In this document: positions 25,786 to 33,934 of the stretch, one piece after another | Layout of the letters: the number at the start of each line of letters is the position of its first letter | Numbering within the stretch: position 1 is the stretch's first letter | Assembly (NCBI RefSeq): GCF_002161215.1 | Contig: NZ_NFMB01000002.1 | Location: 186,001-250,000, forward strand | Reading direction: 5' to 3' | Source of the DNA: Flavonifractor sp. An10 | GTDB taxonomy: Bacteria; Bacillota; Clostridia; Oscillospirales; Oscillospiraceae | DNA: 64,000 nt | Made by a program: the position numbers and the translations under genes | The notes under the pieces: model-generated | The model's input: only the letters and a program-made list of their open reading frames with translations | Databases searched by the model: none | Told to the model about the DNA's origin: nothing

Positions 25786-25972
25786 GCTCGGTGCGTGACG
25801 GGCTCTATTTAAACCCACATCTCTCAAACGGGATGCCAGAACTCACGGCGTGAACCGCAGGCCTCCCGGCCCCCCTCCGAGGTGCGGCTGGAAGTTGGAA
25901 GCGACGAAGCGCCGTGGAGGCAACCCACCTGCCATTTTGTGCAGGTTTTAAGTGGGCTCGCACGGCCAGAGC
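25786..25972 (+). ncRNA. Structured RNA, 6S RNA (ssrS) candidate
   Basis: The 187-nt stretch folds into one long rod by hand: GCTC/GAGC and GTGCG/CGCAC and CCCAC/GTGGG close the ends; an open middle has AATCTCTC-like single strand on the 5' side and a small hairpin (ACCTGC-GCAGGT) on the 3' side; then GGGATGCC/GGCAACCC, CACGGCG/CGCCGTG and CCGCA/TGCGG form the apical arm. Closing stem, central bubble with a 3' hairpin, and apical arm are the 6S RNA architecture. An intrinsic terminator follows at once. I see no protein gene in it. Sequence-level identity to known 6S was not checked. Confidence 0.5.
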
Positions 25973-25976
25973 GGGG

Positions 25977-26010
25977 CCCCCACGAAGCGGAAGCTTCGTG
26001 GGGCTTTTTC
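25977..26010 (+). terminator. Terminator of the structured RNA
   Basis: CCCCACGAAG-CGGAAG-CTTCGTGGGG followed by CTTTTTCTTTTT. Confidence 0.9.
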
Positions 26011-26052
26011 TTTTTCCTCTGTTTGAATAAACTGTAAAACCTGCTTTTCCTC

Positions 26053-26081
26053 TTGCGCAGGCGGGGTTTTTCCTGTATAAT
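26053..26081 (+). promoter_or_regulatory. Promoter of the PrsA-like gene
   Basis: TTGCGC (26053-26058), 17-base spacer, TATAAT (26076-26081), followed by a small leader hairpin (CCCCGC-CTCT-GCGGGG). Confidence 0.75.
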
Positions 26082-26144
26082 ATTTGAACGTCTACGGAAA
26101 CCCCGCCTCTGCGGGGGAGATTACTGAGAGGACTGAAGCTACAA

Positions 26145-27740
26145 ATGAGCGCATCCAGAGAAAAGAAAACGCGCCAGAGCGACCCCAACAAGGGGCTCAC
26201 CCAGACCCAGCGGAAGGAGCTCCAGGAGCAGAAGGCCGCCAAGCGCAAGGCGGTTCTGTATACGGTCATCGGTGTGATCGTCGCCGTCCTGGTGGTGATC
26301 CTGCTGGTGTGGCACTCCGGCATCTTCCAGCGCCGGGAGGCGGCCGTCAGCGTGGGCGGCCGGGACTACAGCGTCACCGATGTGATGTACTACTACGACA
26401 GCGCCGTGCAGACGGAGTATCAGTACAGCCTGTACGGCGCGTCCAGCTTTGACGCCAGCGTGGATCCCGCCGAGCAGTACCGGGATGAGGCCCAGACCCA
26501 GACCTACCACGACTACTTCCTGGATCAGGCCGTGACCGCCCTGACCAGCCAGACCGCCCTGCTCAACGCTGCCGACGAGGCCGGCTATACCATGACCGAG
26601 GAGGACCAGGCCACCGTTGACGAGGCGATCGAGTCCATGCGCCAGACCGCCGAGCAGTACGGCCGCAACCTGGCCGGCTATCTGAAGGTCCGCTTCGGCC
26701 GGTATATGACCCCCTCCGCCTACCGCGCCTGCCTGGAGCGGGCCCAGTTGGCCTACGGCTACTCCAACAGCGTGTACGACGGCCTGACCTATACCGACGA
26801 GGAGATCCAGACCTACTACGAGGAGAACGCCGACACCCTGGATACCTTCCAGTACTACTATGCCTTTATCGACGGCACCGCCGAGTCCACCACCGACGAG
26901 GAGGGCAACACTGTGGAGCCCACCGAGGAGGAGAGCACCGCCGCCATGGAGGAGGCCAAGGCCCAGGCCGACGCCTTTGCCGCCGCCCTGAATGAGGCCG
27001 ACGACAAGGCCGCCGCCTTCGGCGAGCTGCTGGCCGACTATGTGGGCGAGGACAGCGTGGACACCTACAGCCCCCTGCGCACCACCGTGGGCAGCGGCCT
27101 GGCCTCCAGCTACTCGGAGTGGATGCAGGATGCCGGCCGCACCGCCGGCGACGTGACCGTGGCGGAGAGCACCACCTCCAGCAGCACCGGCTACTATGTG
27201 GTGCTGTTCATGGATCGCTATCGTGACGAGACGCCCACCGTGGACATCCGCCACATCCTGATCCAGGCCGAGCTGACCCAGGAGGACGACGAGTCCACCG
27301 AGGACGTGGACGAGAGCCAGATCCCCACCCAGGAGGCCCTGGACGCCGCCAAGGCGGAGGCCGAGGATCTGCTGGCCCAGTGGGAGGCCGGCGACAAGAC
27401 CGCCGAGTCCTTCGGCGAGCTGGCCAATGAGTACTCCGACGACACCGGCTCCAACACCAACGGCGGCCTGTACGAGCAGGTCTATGAGGGCCAGATGTTT
27501 GAGGCCTTCAACGACTGGATCTTTGACGAGGCCCGCCAGGAGGGCGACACCACCGTGCTGGAGAACCCCCAGGACGGCCAGCAGGGCTGGCACGTGATCT
27601 ATTTCCAGAGCTGGGACGACCCGGTGTGGAAGAACACGGCGGACAGCTCCCTGCGGGGAACCGACTATAACGAGTGGCTCACCGAGATCCAGGACGGCCT
27701 GGAGGCCACCGAGGGCAGCGGCATCAACTACGTGGGCTGA
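26145..27740 (+). CDS. PrsA/SurA-like membrane-anchored foldase
   Basis: A 531-residue extracytoplasmic folding factor. A basic cytoplasmic start is followed by one helix (VLYTVIGVIVAVLVVILLVW, about 37-56) instead of a lipobox, then a long SurA_N-like helical region and a parvulin-type PPIase region (VDIRHILIQAEL ... AEDLLAQWEAGDKTAESFGELANEYSDD ... GGLYEQVYEGQMFEAFNDW). Acidic insertions (TQEDDESTEDVDES) interrupt the parvulin domain. It probably helps secreted proteins and PBPs fold; the helix anchor rather than lipid anchor is the unusual part. Confidence 0.85.
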   Translation: MSASREKKTRQSDPNKGLTQTQRKELQEQKAAKRKAVLYTVIGVIVAVLVVILLVWHSGIFQRREAAVSVGGRDYSVTDVMYYYDSAVQTEYQYSLYGASSFDASVDPAEQYRDEAQTQTYHDYFLDQAVTALTSQTALLNAADEAGYTMTEEDQATVDEAIESMRQTAEQYGRNLAGYLKVRFGRYMTPSAYRACLERAQLAYGYSNSVYDGLTYTDEEIQTYYEENADTLDTFQYYYAFIDGTAESTTDEEGNTVEPTEEESTAAMEEAKAQADAFAAALNEADDKAAAFGELLADYVGEDSVDTYSPLRTTVGSGLASSYSEWMQDAGRTAGDVTVAESTTSSSTGYYVVLFMDRYRDETPTVDIRHILIQAELTQEDDESTEDVDESQIPTQEALDAAKAEAEDLLAQWEAGDKTAESFGELANEYSDDTGSNTNGGLYEQVYEGQMFEAFNDWIFDEARQEGDTTVLENPQDGQQGWHVIYFQSWDDPVWKNTADSSLRGTDYNEWLTEIQDGLEATEGSGINYVG

Positions 27741-27757
27741 GCTGCGGAACAAGCATG

Positions 27758-27794
27758 AAAAAAGCGGACGGGGCCACGCTCCGTCCGCTTTTTT
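27758..27794 (+). terminator. Terminator after the PrsA-like gene
   Basis: AAAAAAGCGGACGG and its complement CCGTCCGCTTTTTT form the stem with a T6 tail, 18 bases past the stop and immediately before tcdA. Confidence 0.9.
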
Positions 27795-27809
27795 GAAAGG
27801 AAGCTGTAT

Positions 27810-28526
27810 ATGGACGAGCGATTTCTGCGGACAGAGATGCTGCTGGGGCCGGAGGCCATGGAGAGGCTGGCCGCCGCCCACGTGGCGGTGTTCGGCCTGG
27901 GGGGCGTAGGCAGCTGGTGCGCCGAGGCCCTGGCCCGCTCCGGCGTGGGCGCCCTCACCCTGGTGGATCACGACGACGTGGGCCTCACCAACCTGAACCG
28001 GCAGGCGGAGGCCCTGGAGTCCACCCTGGGCCAGCCCAAGGCCGCCGCCATGGCGGAGCGCATCTCCCAGATCAACCCGGCCTGCCGCCTTACCGTGCTG
28101 GCGGAGAAGTACGAGGCCGCCAGCCGGGAGAAATTCTTTGCCGTCCCCTACGACTACATCGTGGACTGCATCGATCTGGTGTCCTGCAAGCTGGATCTGA
28201 TCGAGACCGCCCTGGGGCGGGAGATCCCCATCATCTCCTCCCTGGGCACCGGCAACAAGCTGGATCCCACCCAGTTCCGCATCTCCGACCTGTCCAAAAC
28301 CGAGGGCTGTCCCCTGGCCCGGGTGGTGCGCAAGGAGCTGCGGGCCCGGGGCATCGTCCACCACCGGGTGCTCTGGTCGCCGGAGGAGCCCCGGGCGCCC
28401 ATCCAGACCGAGGCCCCGCCCCCCGGCCGCCGCTCCGTCCCCGGCAGCGTGGCCTGGGTGCCCCCGGCGGCCGGCCTCATGCTGGCCGGCGACGTGGTGA
28501 TGGCCCTGGCCGGCCTGCGCGCATAA
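27810..28526 (+). CDS. tcdA: tRNA threonylcarbamoyladenosine dehydratase
   Basis: A 238-residue E1-like (ThiF/MoeB) enzyme that cyclises t6A to ct6A in tRNA. The nucleotide-binding motif is VFGLGGVGSWCAEALARSGV (about residues 29-48), followed by DHDDVGLTNLNRQ and DCIDLVSCKLDLI. The C-terminal GSVAWVPPAAGLMLAGDVV segment is typical of the family. SD GAAAGGAAG precedes ATG 27810. Confidence 0.9.
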   Translation: MDERFLRTEMLLGPEAMERLAAAHVAVFGLGGVGSWCAEALARSGVGALTLVDHDDVGLTNLNRQAEALESTLGQPKAAAMAERISQINPACRLTVLAEKYEAASREKFFAVPYDYIVDCIDLVSCKLDLIETALGREIPIISSLGTGNKLDPTQFRISDLSKTEGCPLARVVRKELRARGIVHHRVLWSPEEPRAPIQTEAPPPGRRSVPGSVAWVPPAAGLMLAGDVVMALAGLRA

Positions 28527-28555
28527 AAGCATCCCTCCCCTGGCAGACTATGGCC

Positions 28556-28719
28556 AGGGCTTGTTTGAAACATGTCAACATGCCCAATCGACGGGTCTTT
28601 TGCCCGCTGGACGGCGCAATTTTTCCTTGAAATCCGTCAGGATTCCCGCAAAAAAATTGCTTGCCAGCGGCCCCAAATTCCTCGCCGCTGGACACATCGC
28701 CAATTTTCAAACAAGCCCT
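28556..28719 (+). mobile_element. MITE, copy 1 (164 bp)
   Basis: A short non-coding element with perfect 15-bp terminal inverted repeats (AGGGCTTGTTTGAAA at both ends) and a nested inner inverted repeat (CAATTTTT/AAAAATTG). A nearly identical copy is at 35944-36108. It fills the gap between tcdA and the first TauE/SafE half gene and stops two bases before the SD of the latter. No clear target duplication is visible. Confidence 0.85.
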
Positions 28720-28735
28720 AAGGGAGGGATGCTTT

Positions 28736-29104
28736 TTGCAGAAAAAGTCCGGTTCAAAATTCCGCAGCGCCGTAGCCGGCGGGGCCGCCGGATTGGCCAA
28801 CGGCTTCTTCGGCGGGGGCGGCGGTATGCTCCTGGTGCCCCTGCTCACCCGGTGGTGCGGCCTGGATCAGCGGCAGGCCTTTGCCACCTCCATCGCCGTC
28901 ATCCTGCCCCTGTGCGTCCTGTCCTCCGCCATCTACTGGTTCCGGGGCGGGCTGGACTTCCTGCTGGCCCTGCCCTACCTGGTGGGCGGGCTGATCGGGG
29001 GCTTCCTGGGCGGTCGGATGTTCAAGAAATTGAATATGGTGTGGCTCCGCCGGGCCTTCGCCCTGCTCATCCTCTACGGCGGCGTCAAGGCCCTGTTCTT
29101 CTGA
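28736..29104 (+). CDS. TauE/SafE-family half-size permease, N-type half
   Basis: A 122-residue membrane protein with the TauE/SafE motif AGGAAGLANGFFGGGGGMLLVPLLT and about four hydrophobic segments. The only in-frame start fitting an SD (AGGGAGGG) is TTG 28736; the nearby ATG 28729 is out of frame. It overlaps the next gene by TGATG. Together the two halves make a full-size exporter of the sulfite/organosulfonate family, probably as a heterodimer. Confidence 0.8.
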   Translation: MQKKSGSKFRSAVAGGAAGLANGFFGGGGGMLLVPLLTRWCGLDQRQAFATSIAVILPLCVLSSAIYWFRGGLDFLLALPYLVGGLIGGFLGGRMFKKLNMVWLRRAFALLILYGGVKALFF

Positions 29105-29460
29105 TGGGCTGGCTGCTCCCCCTCCTGGCCGGAACCGCCACCGGCATCCTCTCCGGCTTCGGCGTCGGCGGCGGCACCCTGCTGCTCATCTATATGACCA
29201 CCTTCGCCGGCGTGCCCCAGAACCTGGCCCAGGGGGTCAACCTGCTCTACTTCCTGCCCGCCGCCGCCACCGCCCTGCCAGCCCACATCAAGAACGGGTA
29301 TATCGACGGCAAGACCGTCTGGCCCGCCGCCCTGGCCGGGCTGGCGGGCACCGCCCTGGCCGCCTGGCTGGCCACCGGGCTGGACGTGGAGCTGCTCCGC
29401 CGCTGCTTCGGCGGCTTCCTCCTCGTGGTGGGCCTGCGGGAACTGTTCGCCAAAACCTGA
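29104..29460 (+). CDS. TauE/SafE-family half-size permease, second half
   Basis: A 118-residue membrane protein with the paired family motif LLAGTATGILSGFGVGGGTL and about four hydrophobic segments, ending RELFAKT. Its start overlaps the stop of the first half by one base. Substrate unknown. Confidence 0.8.
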   Translation: MGWLLPLLAGTATGILSGFGVGGGTLLLIYMTTFAGVPQNLAQGVNLLYFLPAAATALPAHIKNGYIDGKTVWPAALAGLAGTALAAWLATGLDVELLRRCFGGFLLVVGLRELFAKT

Positions 29461-30140
29461 CGGCAAAGGGTACGGAAAACTTCCCCGGCCGCAGCGGGAG
29501 ACCGGGCCTCCGCATCCGCTCCAGCCCCCCGGCGGCCCGGCGGGCGCACCCGGTACAGCGCTGCGGCCATCGGGGCTTGCAGGGTAATCCCGATGCGTGC
29601 CGCCCGGGGCGCGGCAGCGCCTGTAGCGATGATCATTACGGGGCCCCGCCGAAGCCCAGCGAAGCGGGTTCGGTGGGGAGAGGAGGCACAGTGGAGGGAA
29701 CGAGCTTTGCCGCTTGCGGTGAAGCGAATGATCTGGAACTTGTGCCGACGAAGCGGGCGACAATGCGCGGTTGGTTTTTGCCCTGTCCGTACAGCCCACC
29801 GCCGCCATGAGCCCCCGTTTTGGGGGGATCCAAGGGGCGGAGCCCCTGACCCTTCTTTCCCCCATTTCTTTGGGAAGAAATGGGGGCGCCCGCCGCGTCG
29901 GGGGTGCCGGGGGCGCTTCCGATAAAAATCCAGCGAAGCCACCTTCAAAAAAGCGGCGCGTCCCCGGGGATTCCCCAGCAAATGACGGGCGACCACAGGT
30001 CGCCCCTACGGACGGCGCGCCGAGTCGTCGCGCCCCACGGGGCCAGCGGTGGCGGGGGCAAGCGGGCGGATGATATCCGCCCCTGCGGGCCTGGCAGTTG
30101 TCATACCGCCCCGCGGGCGGCGCGTCAGGGATGCCGCGCC
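29461..30140. repeat. 680-bp gene-free block of palindromic repeats
   Basis: No protein gene is credible here. The block holds a copy of the dispersed element inverted relative to 14.6-14.8 kb (29647-29672), a hairpin around CCCCCATTTCTT/AAGAAATGGGGG (29859-29886), and a run of short palindromes each ending in CGCCCCTAC- or CGCCCTACG-like sequence: GGGCGACCACAGGTCGCCC, CGGCGCGCCGAGTCGTCGCG, GGGCGGATGATATCCGCCC and others near 30130. It resembles a REP/RIB-like cluster. Confidence 0.6.
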
Positions 30141-30566
30141 CTACGCCTGTCCCCGCGCCCGCCTGAAGGTGAGGTATCCCTCCAGAATCAGCGTCGCCGC
30201 CACCGCGTCCACGGTTTTTTTGTGGTTTTTCATCCGCTTGCCCGAGGCGTGGAGGATGCTGTGGGCCTCCACGGTGGTGCGCCGCTCGTCCCACAGCACC
30301 GGCTTGAGGCCGCAGGCGGCCTCCACCTGCTCCGCAAAGGCGCGGTACAGCTCGGCCCGGGGGCCCTCGGTGCCGTCCATGTTACGGGGGAAGCCCATGA
30401 CCAGCTCCTCCACCCGGTGCTCCCGCACCAGCCGGGCCAGCTCCGCCGCCACCGCCTCCGGCTTCCGGCTGTGGATCACCGTGGTAAACCCGGCCAGCAG
30501 GCCGGTGGGATCGGAGATGGCCACCCCGGTTCGGGCGTCTCCGTAGTCAATCGCCATGATGCGCAA
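30141..30566 (-). CDS. ruvX: Putative pre-16S rRNA nuclease / Holliday junction resolvase-like RuvX (YqgF)
   Basis: A 141-residue RNase H-fold protein with MRIMAIDYGDARTGVAISD at the start, a middle VEELVMGFPRNMDGTEGPRA and a late PVLWDERRTTVEAHSIL, the standard YqgF landmarks and length. The start is TTG 30566, eight bases after SD AAGGAG; ATG 30557 is a shorter option. The family acts in 16S rRNA 5' maturation. Confidence 0.9.
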   Translation of the reverse strand: MRIMAIDYGDARTGVAISDPTGLLAGFTTVIHSRKPEAVAAELARLVREHRVEELVMGFPRNMDGTEGPRAELYRAFAEQVEAACGLKPVLWDERRTTVEAHSILHASGKRMKNHKKTVDAVAATLILEGYLTFRRARGQA

Positions 30567-30628
30567 TCCAATCACTCCTTTTCTCCCCCAATATACCCGA
30601 GAACCGGGAAAAAAACAAGGAAAAATCC

Positions 30629-30657
30629 TTGACTTCCGGGAGAAGCTGTGATAGACT
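30629..30657 (+). promoter_or_regulatory. Promoter of the rpmG-secE-nusG operon
   Basis: TTGACT (30629-30634), 17-base spacer, TAGACT (30652-30657). Transcription would start about 225 bases before rpmG, leaving a long structured leader. Confidence 0.6.
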
Positions 30658-30755
30658 CTATTCACCTATGAAAAAGGGCTCTTTTTTTGTGCGCATTTTT
30701 ACGGTGTGATGACGTACAAACCCTTCCCTCGTCTGGAGGACATAGGGAGGCAAGC

Positions 30756-30869
30756 ATGCCGAATCCGCACCGTGACGAACTTGACCGGCCGTTTTTCTGC
30801 CGGTGGTGCGTTGCTGGATTCGGCCCGCGGCCGGGTTCAGCTTTTTTGCTGTCCGCGGCCAATCATTGA
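30756..30869 (+). CDS. Candidate 37-residue leader peptide upstream of rpmG
   Basis: ATG 30756 has a good SD (GGGAGG, six bases before) and opens a frame that spans the whole leader hairpin system and stops (TGA 30867-30869) one base before the rpmG SD. The product would be Phe/Cys/Trp-bearing ([12 protein letters not shown] near residue 12-23). Its position over the antiterminator and terminator suggests a translated leader that controls read-through, or simple coupling. No homologue known to me. Confidence 0.45.
   Translation: MPNPHRDELDRPFFCRWCVAGFGPRPGSAFLLSAANH
30758..30847 (+). promoter_or_regulatory. Terminator/antiterminator attenuator before rpmG
   Basis: A terminator (GCTGGATTCGGCC 30813-30825 with 30829-30841, then T6) stands before rpmG. 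Upstream, GCCGAATCC (30758-30766) is perfectly complementary to GGATTCGGC (30816-30824), the left arm of that terminator, and inner GCACC/GGTGC and CCGGC/GCCGG pairs strengthen this alternative fold. The two folds exclude each other, the mark of transcription attenuation. Confidence 0.7.
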
Positions 30870-30883
30870 AGGAGGTGCCGAAC

Positions 30884-31048
30884 ATGGCGAAAGCCGGCAA
30901 CCGGGTGAAGATCACCCTGCGCTGCTCCGAGTGCAAGCAGCGGAACTATAACACCAACAAGAACAAGAAGAACACTCCCGACCGTCTGGAACTCAACAAG
31001 TACTGCCCCTTCTGCAGGAAGCACACGGTTCACAACGAGACCAAGTAA
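30884..31048 (+). CDS. rpmG: 50S ribosomal protein L33
   Basis: A 54-residue L33 with two CxxC zinc pairs (CSEC and CPFC), the zinc-binding (C+) form. ATG 30884 has SD AAGGAGG. It heads secE-nusG-rplK-rplA, the common Firmicutes order. Confidence 0.96.
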   Translation: MAKAGNRVKITLRCSECKQRNYNTNKNKKNTPDRLELNKYCPFCRKHTVHNETK

Positions 31049-31092
31049 TGCGTGCTCTGATTATGGCGCAGAAGAAAGAAGGGTGAAACGGA

Positions 31093-31398
31093 ATGTCTGA
31101 AAACGAGAAGCTGGAACAGGCCGCCGACAAGGCCGCCGACAAGCCCGCGAAGGCCGAGAAGAAGAAGGACGCGAAGCCCGCTGACAAGAAGCCCGGCGTC
31201 TTCGCCCGCATCGGCAAGTGGTTCAAGGATATGAAGGGCGAGCTGAAAAAGGTTCAGTGGCCCACTCGCAAGCAGACCATCAACAACACCGTGATCGTGA
31301 TCGTCTGCTGCATCATCGTGGGCATCTGCATCTGGGTGTTTGATGCCCTGGCCGGCGCCGTGATCACCGCCCTGCTGGATCTCTTCGGTAAGGGTTAA
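31093..31398 (+). CDS. secE: Preprotein translocase subunit SecE
   Basis: A 101-residue SecE with a long Lys/Ala/Asp-rich N-terminal extension, the amphipathic segment WFKDMKGELKKVQWPTRKQT and one membrane helix (TVIVIVCCIIVGICIWVFD). It forms the SecYEG channel. SD AAGAAGGG. It is 8 bases before nusG. Confidence 0.95.
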   Translation: MSENEKLEQAADKAADKPAKAEKKKDAKPADKKPGVFARIGKWFKDMKGELKKVQWPTRKQTINNTVIVIVCCIIVGICIWVFDALAGAVITALLDLFGKG

Positions 31399-31406
31399 GG
31401 TGCGGC

Positions 31407-31928
31407 ATGGCTGACAACGCGAAGTGGTATGTGGTGCATACCTATTCCGGCTATGAGAACACCGTGGCCGCCAGCATCGAGAAGGCCGTGGAGAACCGCG
31501 GTCTGCGCGACCTGATCCAGGAGGTCAGCATCCCCCTGGAGACGGTTACCGAGATCACGGACAACGGCCCCAAGACCGTGGAGCGCAAGGTCTTTCCCGG
31601 CTATGTGCTGGTGAAGATGGTGATGACCGACGACACCTGGCATCTGGTGCGCAATATCCGCGGCGCCACCGGCTTTGTTGGCTCCGGCAACAAGGCCATC
31701 CCCCTGACAGACGAAGAGATTGCCGCCCTGGGCGTGGAAAAGCGCGAGGTGGTGGTCGGCTATCAGGTGGGCGACAACGTGAAGATTACCGACGGCGCTC
31801 TGGAGTCCTTCCTGGGCACCGTGGAGGAGATCGACCTGGATCGCAGCAAGGTACGGGTGGTGGTCTCCATGTTCGGCCGCGAAACCCCCGTAGAGCTGGA
31901 GCTGGATCAGGTCGAGCCGGTCGAATGA
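31407..31928 (+). CDS. nusG: Transcription termination/antitermination protein NusG
   Basis: A 173-residue NusG. The NGN domain opens KWYVVHTYSGYENTVAASIE and contains RKVFPGYVLVKMVMTDDTWH and VRNIRGATGFVG; the KOW domain is GDNVKITDGALESFLGTVEE. Length is standard. Confidence 0.97.
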   Translation: MADNAKWYVVHTYSGYENTVAASIEKAVENRGLRDLIQEVSIPLETVTEITDNGPKTVERKVFPGYVLVKMVMTDDTWHLVRNIRGATGFVGSGNKAIPLTDEEIAALGVEKREVVVGYQVGDNVKITDGALESFLGTVEEIDLDRSKVRVVVSMFGRETPVELELDQVEPVE

Positions 31929-32005
31929 CATCCCGGGCCCTGCGGCCCGATTCCCCGCACGTGGGAGGGACTGCCCTGCAGTTCCGCTTCCAACCACATT
32001 TATCG
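31929..32005 (+). promoter_or_regulatory. Structured leader before rplK (possible L1 operator)
   Basis: The nusG-rplK gap holds GGGCC-CTGC-GGCCC and a longer bent hairpin (GTGG...CCAC enclosing ACTG...TGCAGT). The rplKA mRNA leader is where L1 represses its own operon in known cases; the match here is by position and general shape only. Confidence 0.35.
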
Positions 32006-32023
32006 TAGGAGGTGCTGTTTCAA

Positions 32024-32449
<426 letters not shown>

Positions 32450-32469
32450 GGCGAAGGAGGGAATGGAAT

Positions 32470-33162
32470 ATGTTTAGAGGCAAGAAATATCAGGAGAGCG
32501 CCAAGCTCATCGACAAGGGCGCTCTGTACGATACCGCTGAGGCCATGGAGCTGGTGGTCAAGACCGCTCCCGCCAAGTTTGACGAGACCGTGGAGCTCCA
32601 CGTGAAGCTGGGCGTTGACTCCCGCCACGCTGACCAGCAGGTTCGCGGCGCCATCGTCCTGCCCCACGGCACCGGCAAGACCCAGCGCGTGCTGGTCTTC
32701 GCCAAGGGCGACAAGGCCGAGGCCGCCAAGGCCGCCGGCGCCGACTTCGTGGGCGAGATGGATCTGGTGGAGAAGATCCAGAAGGAGAACTGGTTCGACT
32801 ACGACGTGGTGGTGGCCAGCCCCGACATGATGGGCGTCGTGGGCCGTCTGGGTAAGGTTCTGGGCCCCAAGGGCCTGATGCCCTCCCCCAAGGCCGGCAC
32901 CGTCACCCCCGACGTGGCCAAGGCCGTCACCGAGATCAAGGCCGGTAAGGTGGAGTACCGTCTGGACAAGACCAACATCATCCACTGCCCCATCGGCAAG
33001 GTCTCCTTCGGCGCTGAGAAGCTCGCCGAGAACTTCAACGCCCTCATGGGCGCCATCGTCAAGGCCAAGCCCTCCGCCGCCAAGGGTCAGTACATCCGCT
33101 CCTGCGTGTGTGCTTCCACCATGGGCCCCGGCGTGAAGATCAACGCGGCCAAGCTGATGTAA
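32470..33162 (+). CDS. rplA: 50S ribosomal protein L1
   Basis: A 230-residue L1, covering the L7/L12-side stalk base and acting as translational repressor of its own operon. Family segments [40 protein letters not shown] and [19 protein letters not shown] are present. It is followed by a terminator, not by rplJ-rplL. Confidence 0.97.
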   Translation: MFRGKKYQESAKLIDKGALYDTAEAMELVVKTAPAKFDETVELHVKLGVDSRHADQQVRGAIVLPHGTGKTQRVLVFAKGDKAEAAKAAGADFVGEMDLVEKIQKENWFDYDVVVASPDMMGVVGRLGKVLGPKGLMPSPKAGTVTPDVAKAVTEIKAGKVEYRLDKTNIIHCPIGKVSFGAEKLAENFNALMGAIVKAKPSAAKGQYIRSCVCASTMGPGVKINAAKLM

Positions 33163-33202
33163 TGCTCTCCGGGAGAGGACTCCTTTCCCGGCTGTCCGGC
33201 CA

Positions 33203-33246
33203 GCGGCCGTGCCGACCAGTCAGGTCGGCGCGGCCGCTGCGCTTTT
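33203..33246 (+). terminator. Terminator after rplA
   Basis: A long GC stem (33203-33217 with 33223-33237, one wobble) followed by TGCGCTTTT, 40 bases after rplA. Confidence 0.7.
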
Positions 33247-33310
33247 ACCTCCGCCTTCGCCCAGGGACGGGCTTCGACAAAACTTTCTCCGCCGCCGGCA
33301 CAAAAACCTC

Positions 33311-33339
33311 TTGCCAAGCCGCGGCAGATATGCTATAAT
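33311..33339 (+). promoter_or_regulatory. Promoter of tRNA-Gly
   Basis: TTGCCA (33311-33316), 17-base spacer, TATAAT (33334-33339), 18 bases before the tRNA. Confidence 0.8.
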
Positions 33340-33357
33340 TTTTTAGTCAATTGAATT

Positions 33358-33431
33358 GCAGGTATAGTTCAGTGGTAGAACGTCAGCTTCCCAAGCTGAA
33401 TATGAGGGTTCGATTCCCTTTACCTGCTCCA
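33358..33431 (+). tRNA. tRNA-Gly (anticodon CCC)
   Basis: Acceptor GCAGGTA/TACCTGC, D stem GTTC/GAAC, anticodon stem TCAGC/GCTGA with loop TTCCCAA giving CCC, T arm AGGGT/... with TTCGATT, discriminator T, encoded CCA. Confidence 0.94.
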
Positions 33432-33467
33432 CGTCGGAGCAAAGTCTGCTTTGCTCCGACGTCTTTT
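33432..33467 (+). terminator. Terminator of tRNA-Gly
   Basis: Perfect 13-bp stem (33432-33444 with 33449-33461) followed by TCTTTTT. Confidence 0.92.
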
Positions 33468-33934
33468 TATGACTGAGGCAAAAAAGACGTCATCCGCCCG
33501 CTCTCTTACTCCTTCCTTTCCAACTGCGACCCGCTGCGCTGGGCGCGCACTTGGTAGGCCGCCCTGCGGGCGGCATTTTTCTCCATTAAGAAATATCGAT
33601 TTTAACCTGCTCTTCCAAGAAGAAAGGCATGGCCTGTTGGTCATGTCTTTCTTCTTGGTGTTCGCCATTCAGGGGCGGCTCCACTCTGTCTAGACTGCTG
33701 CTGTCTATTTGTTACAATGGTTATTGTAACAGGGGCATGTCGGAATACAAAGTATTTTGTGGGAAGGCGTATGCAAACCGATATCAAGGTTTCATCTGAG
33801 ACAACAAATCGGAGTATAATGCATACGCAGATAAACTCCCTTGTCCAACAAATTGTTGTGATCCAAGGGCGTGGTTTGGCGACGAAAAGAAGCCCGTATT
33901 CAATCAGATTAATTTAGATGAAGGAGCAAATAGA
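33468..33934. repeat. Gene-free stretch with repeats, right of tRNA-Gly
   Basis: Contains a degenerate copy of the dispersed CGACCCGCTGCGCTGGGC-type repeat (about 33525-33545), a CCGCCCTGCGGGCGG hairpin (33559-33573), a long hairpin CCAAGAAGAAAG.../...CTTTCTTCTTGG (about 33615-33660) and TTACAATGGTTATTGTAA (33714-33731). Base composition becomes AT-rich toward the next gene. No gene seen. Confidence 0.5.

Noticed and set aside
29461-30140. CRISPR array
   Set aside because: The short palindromes differ from each other, spacing is irregular and no cas gene is in the window.
30756-30848. T-box riboswitch before rpmG
   Set aside because: GGTGGTGCG resembles part of a T-box sequence, but stem I, the specifier loop and a full T-box bulge (UGGN) arrangement are missing.
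33358-33431. tRNA-Gly as integration site of a mobile element
   Set aside because: No repeat of the tRNA 3' end was found downstream and no integrase gene is next to it.
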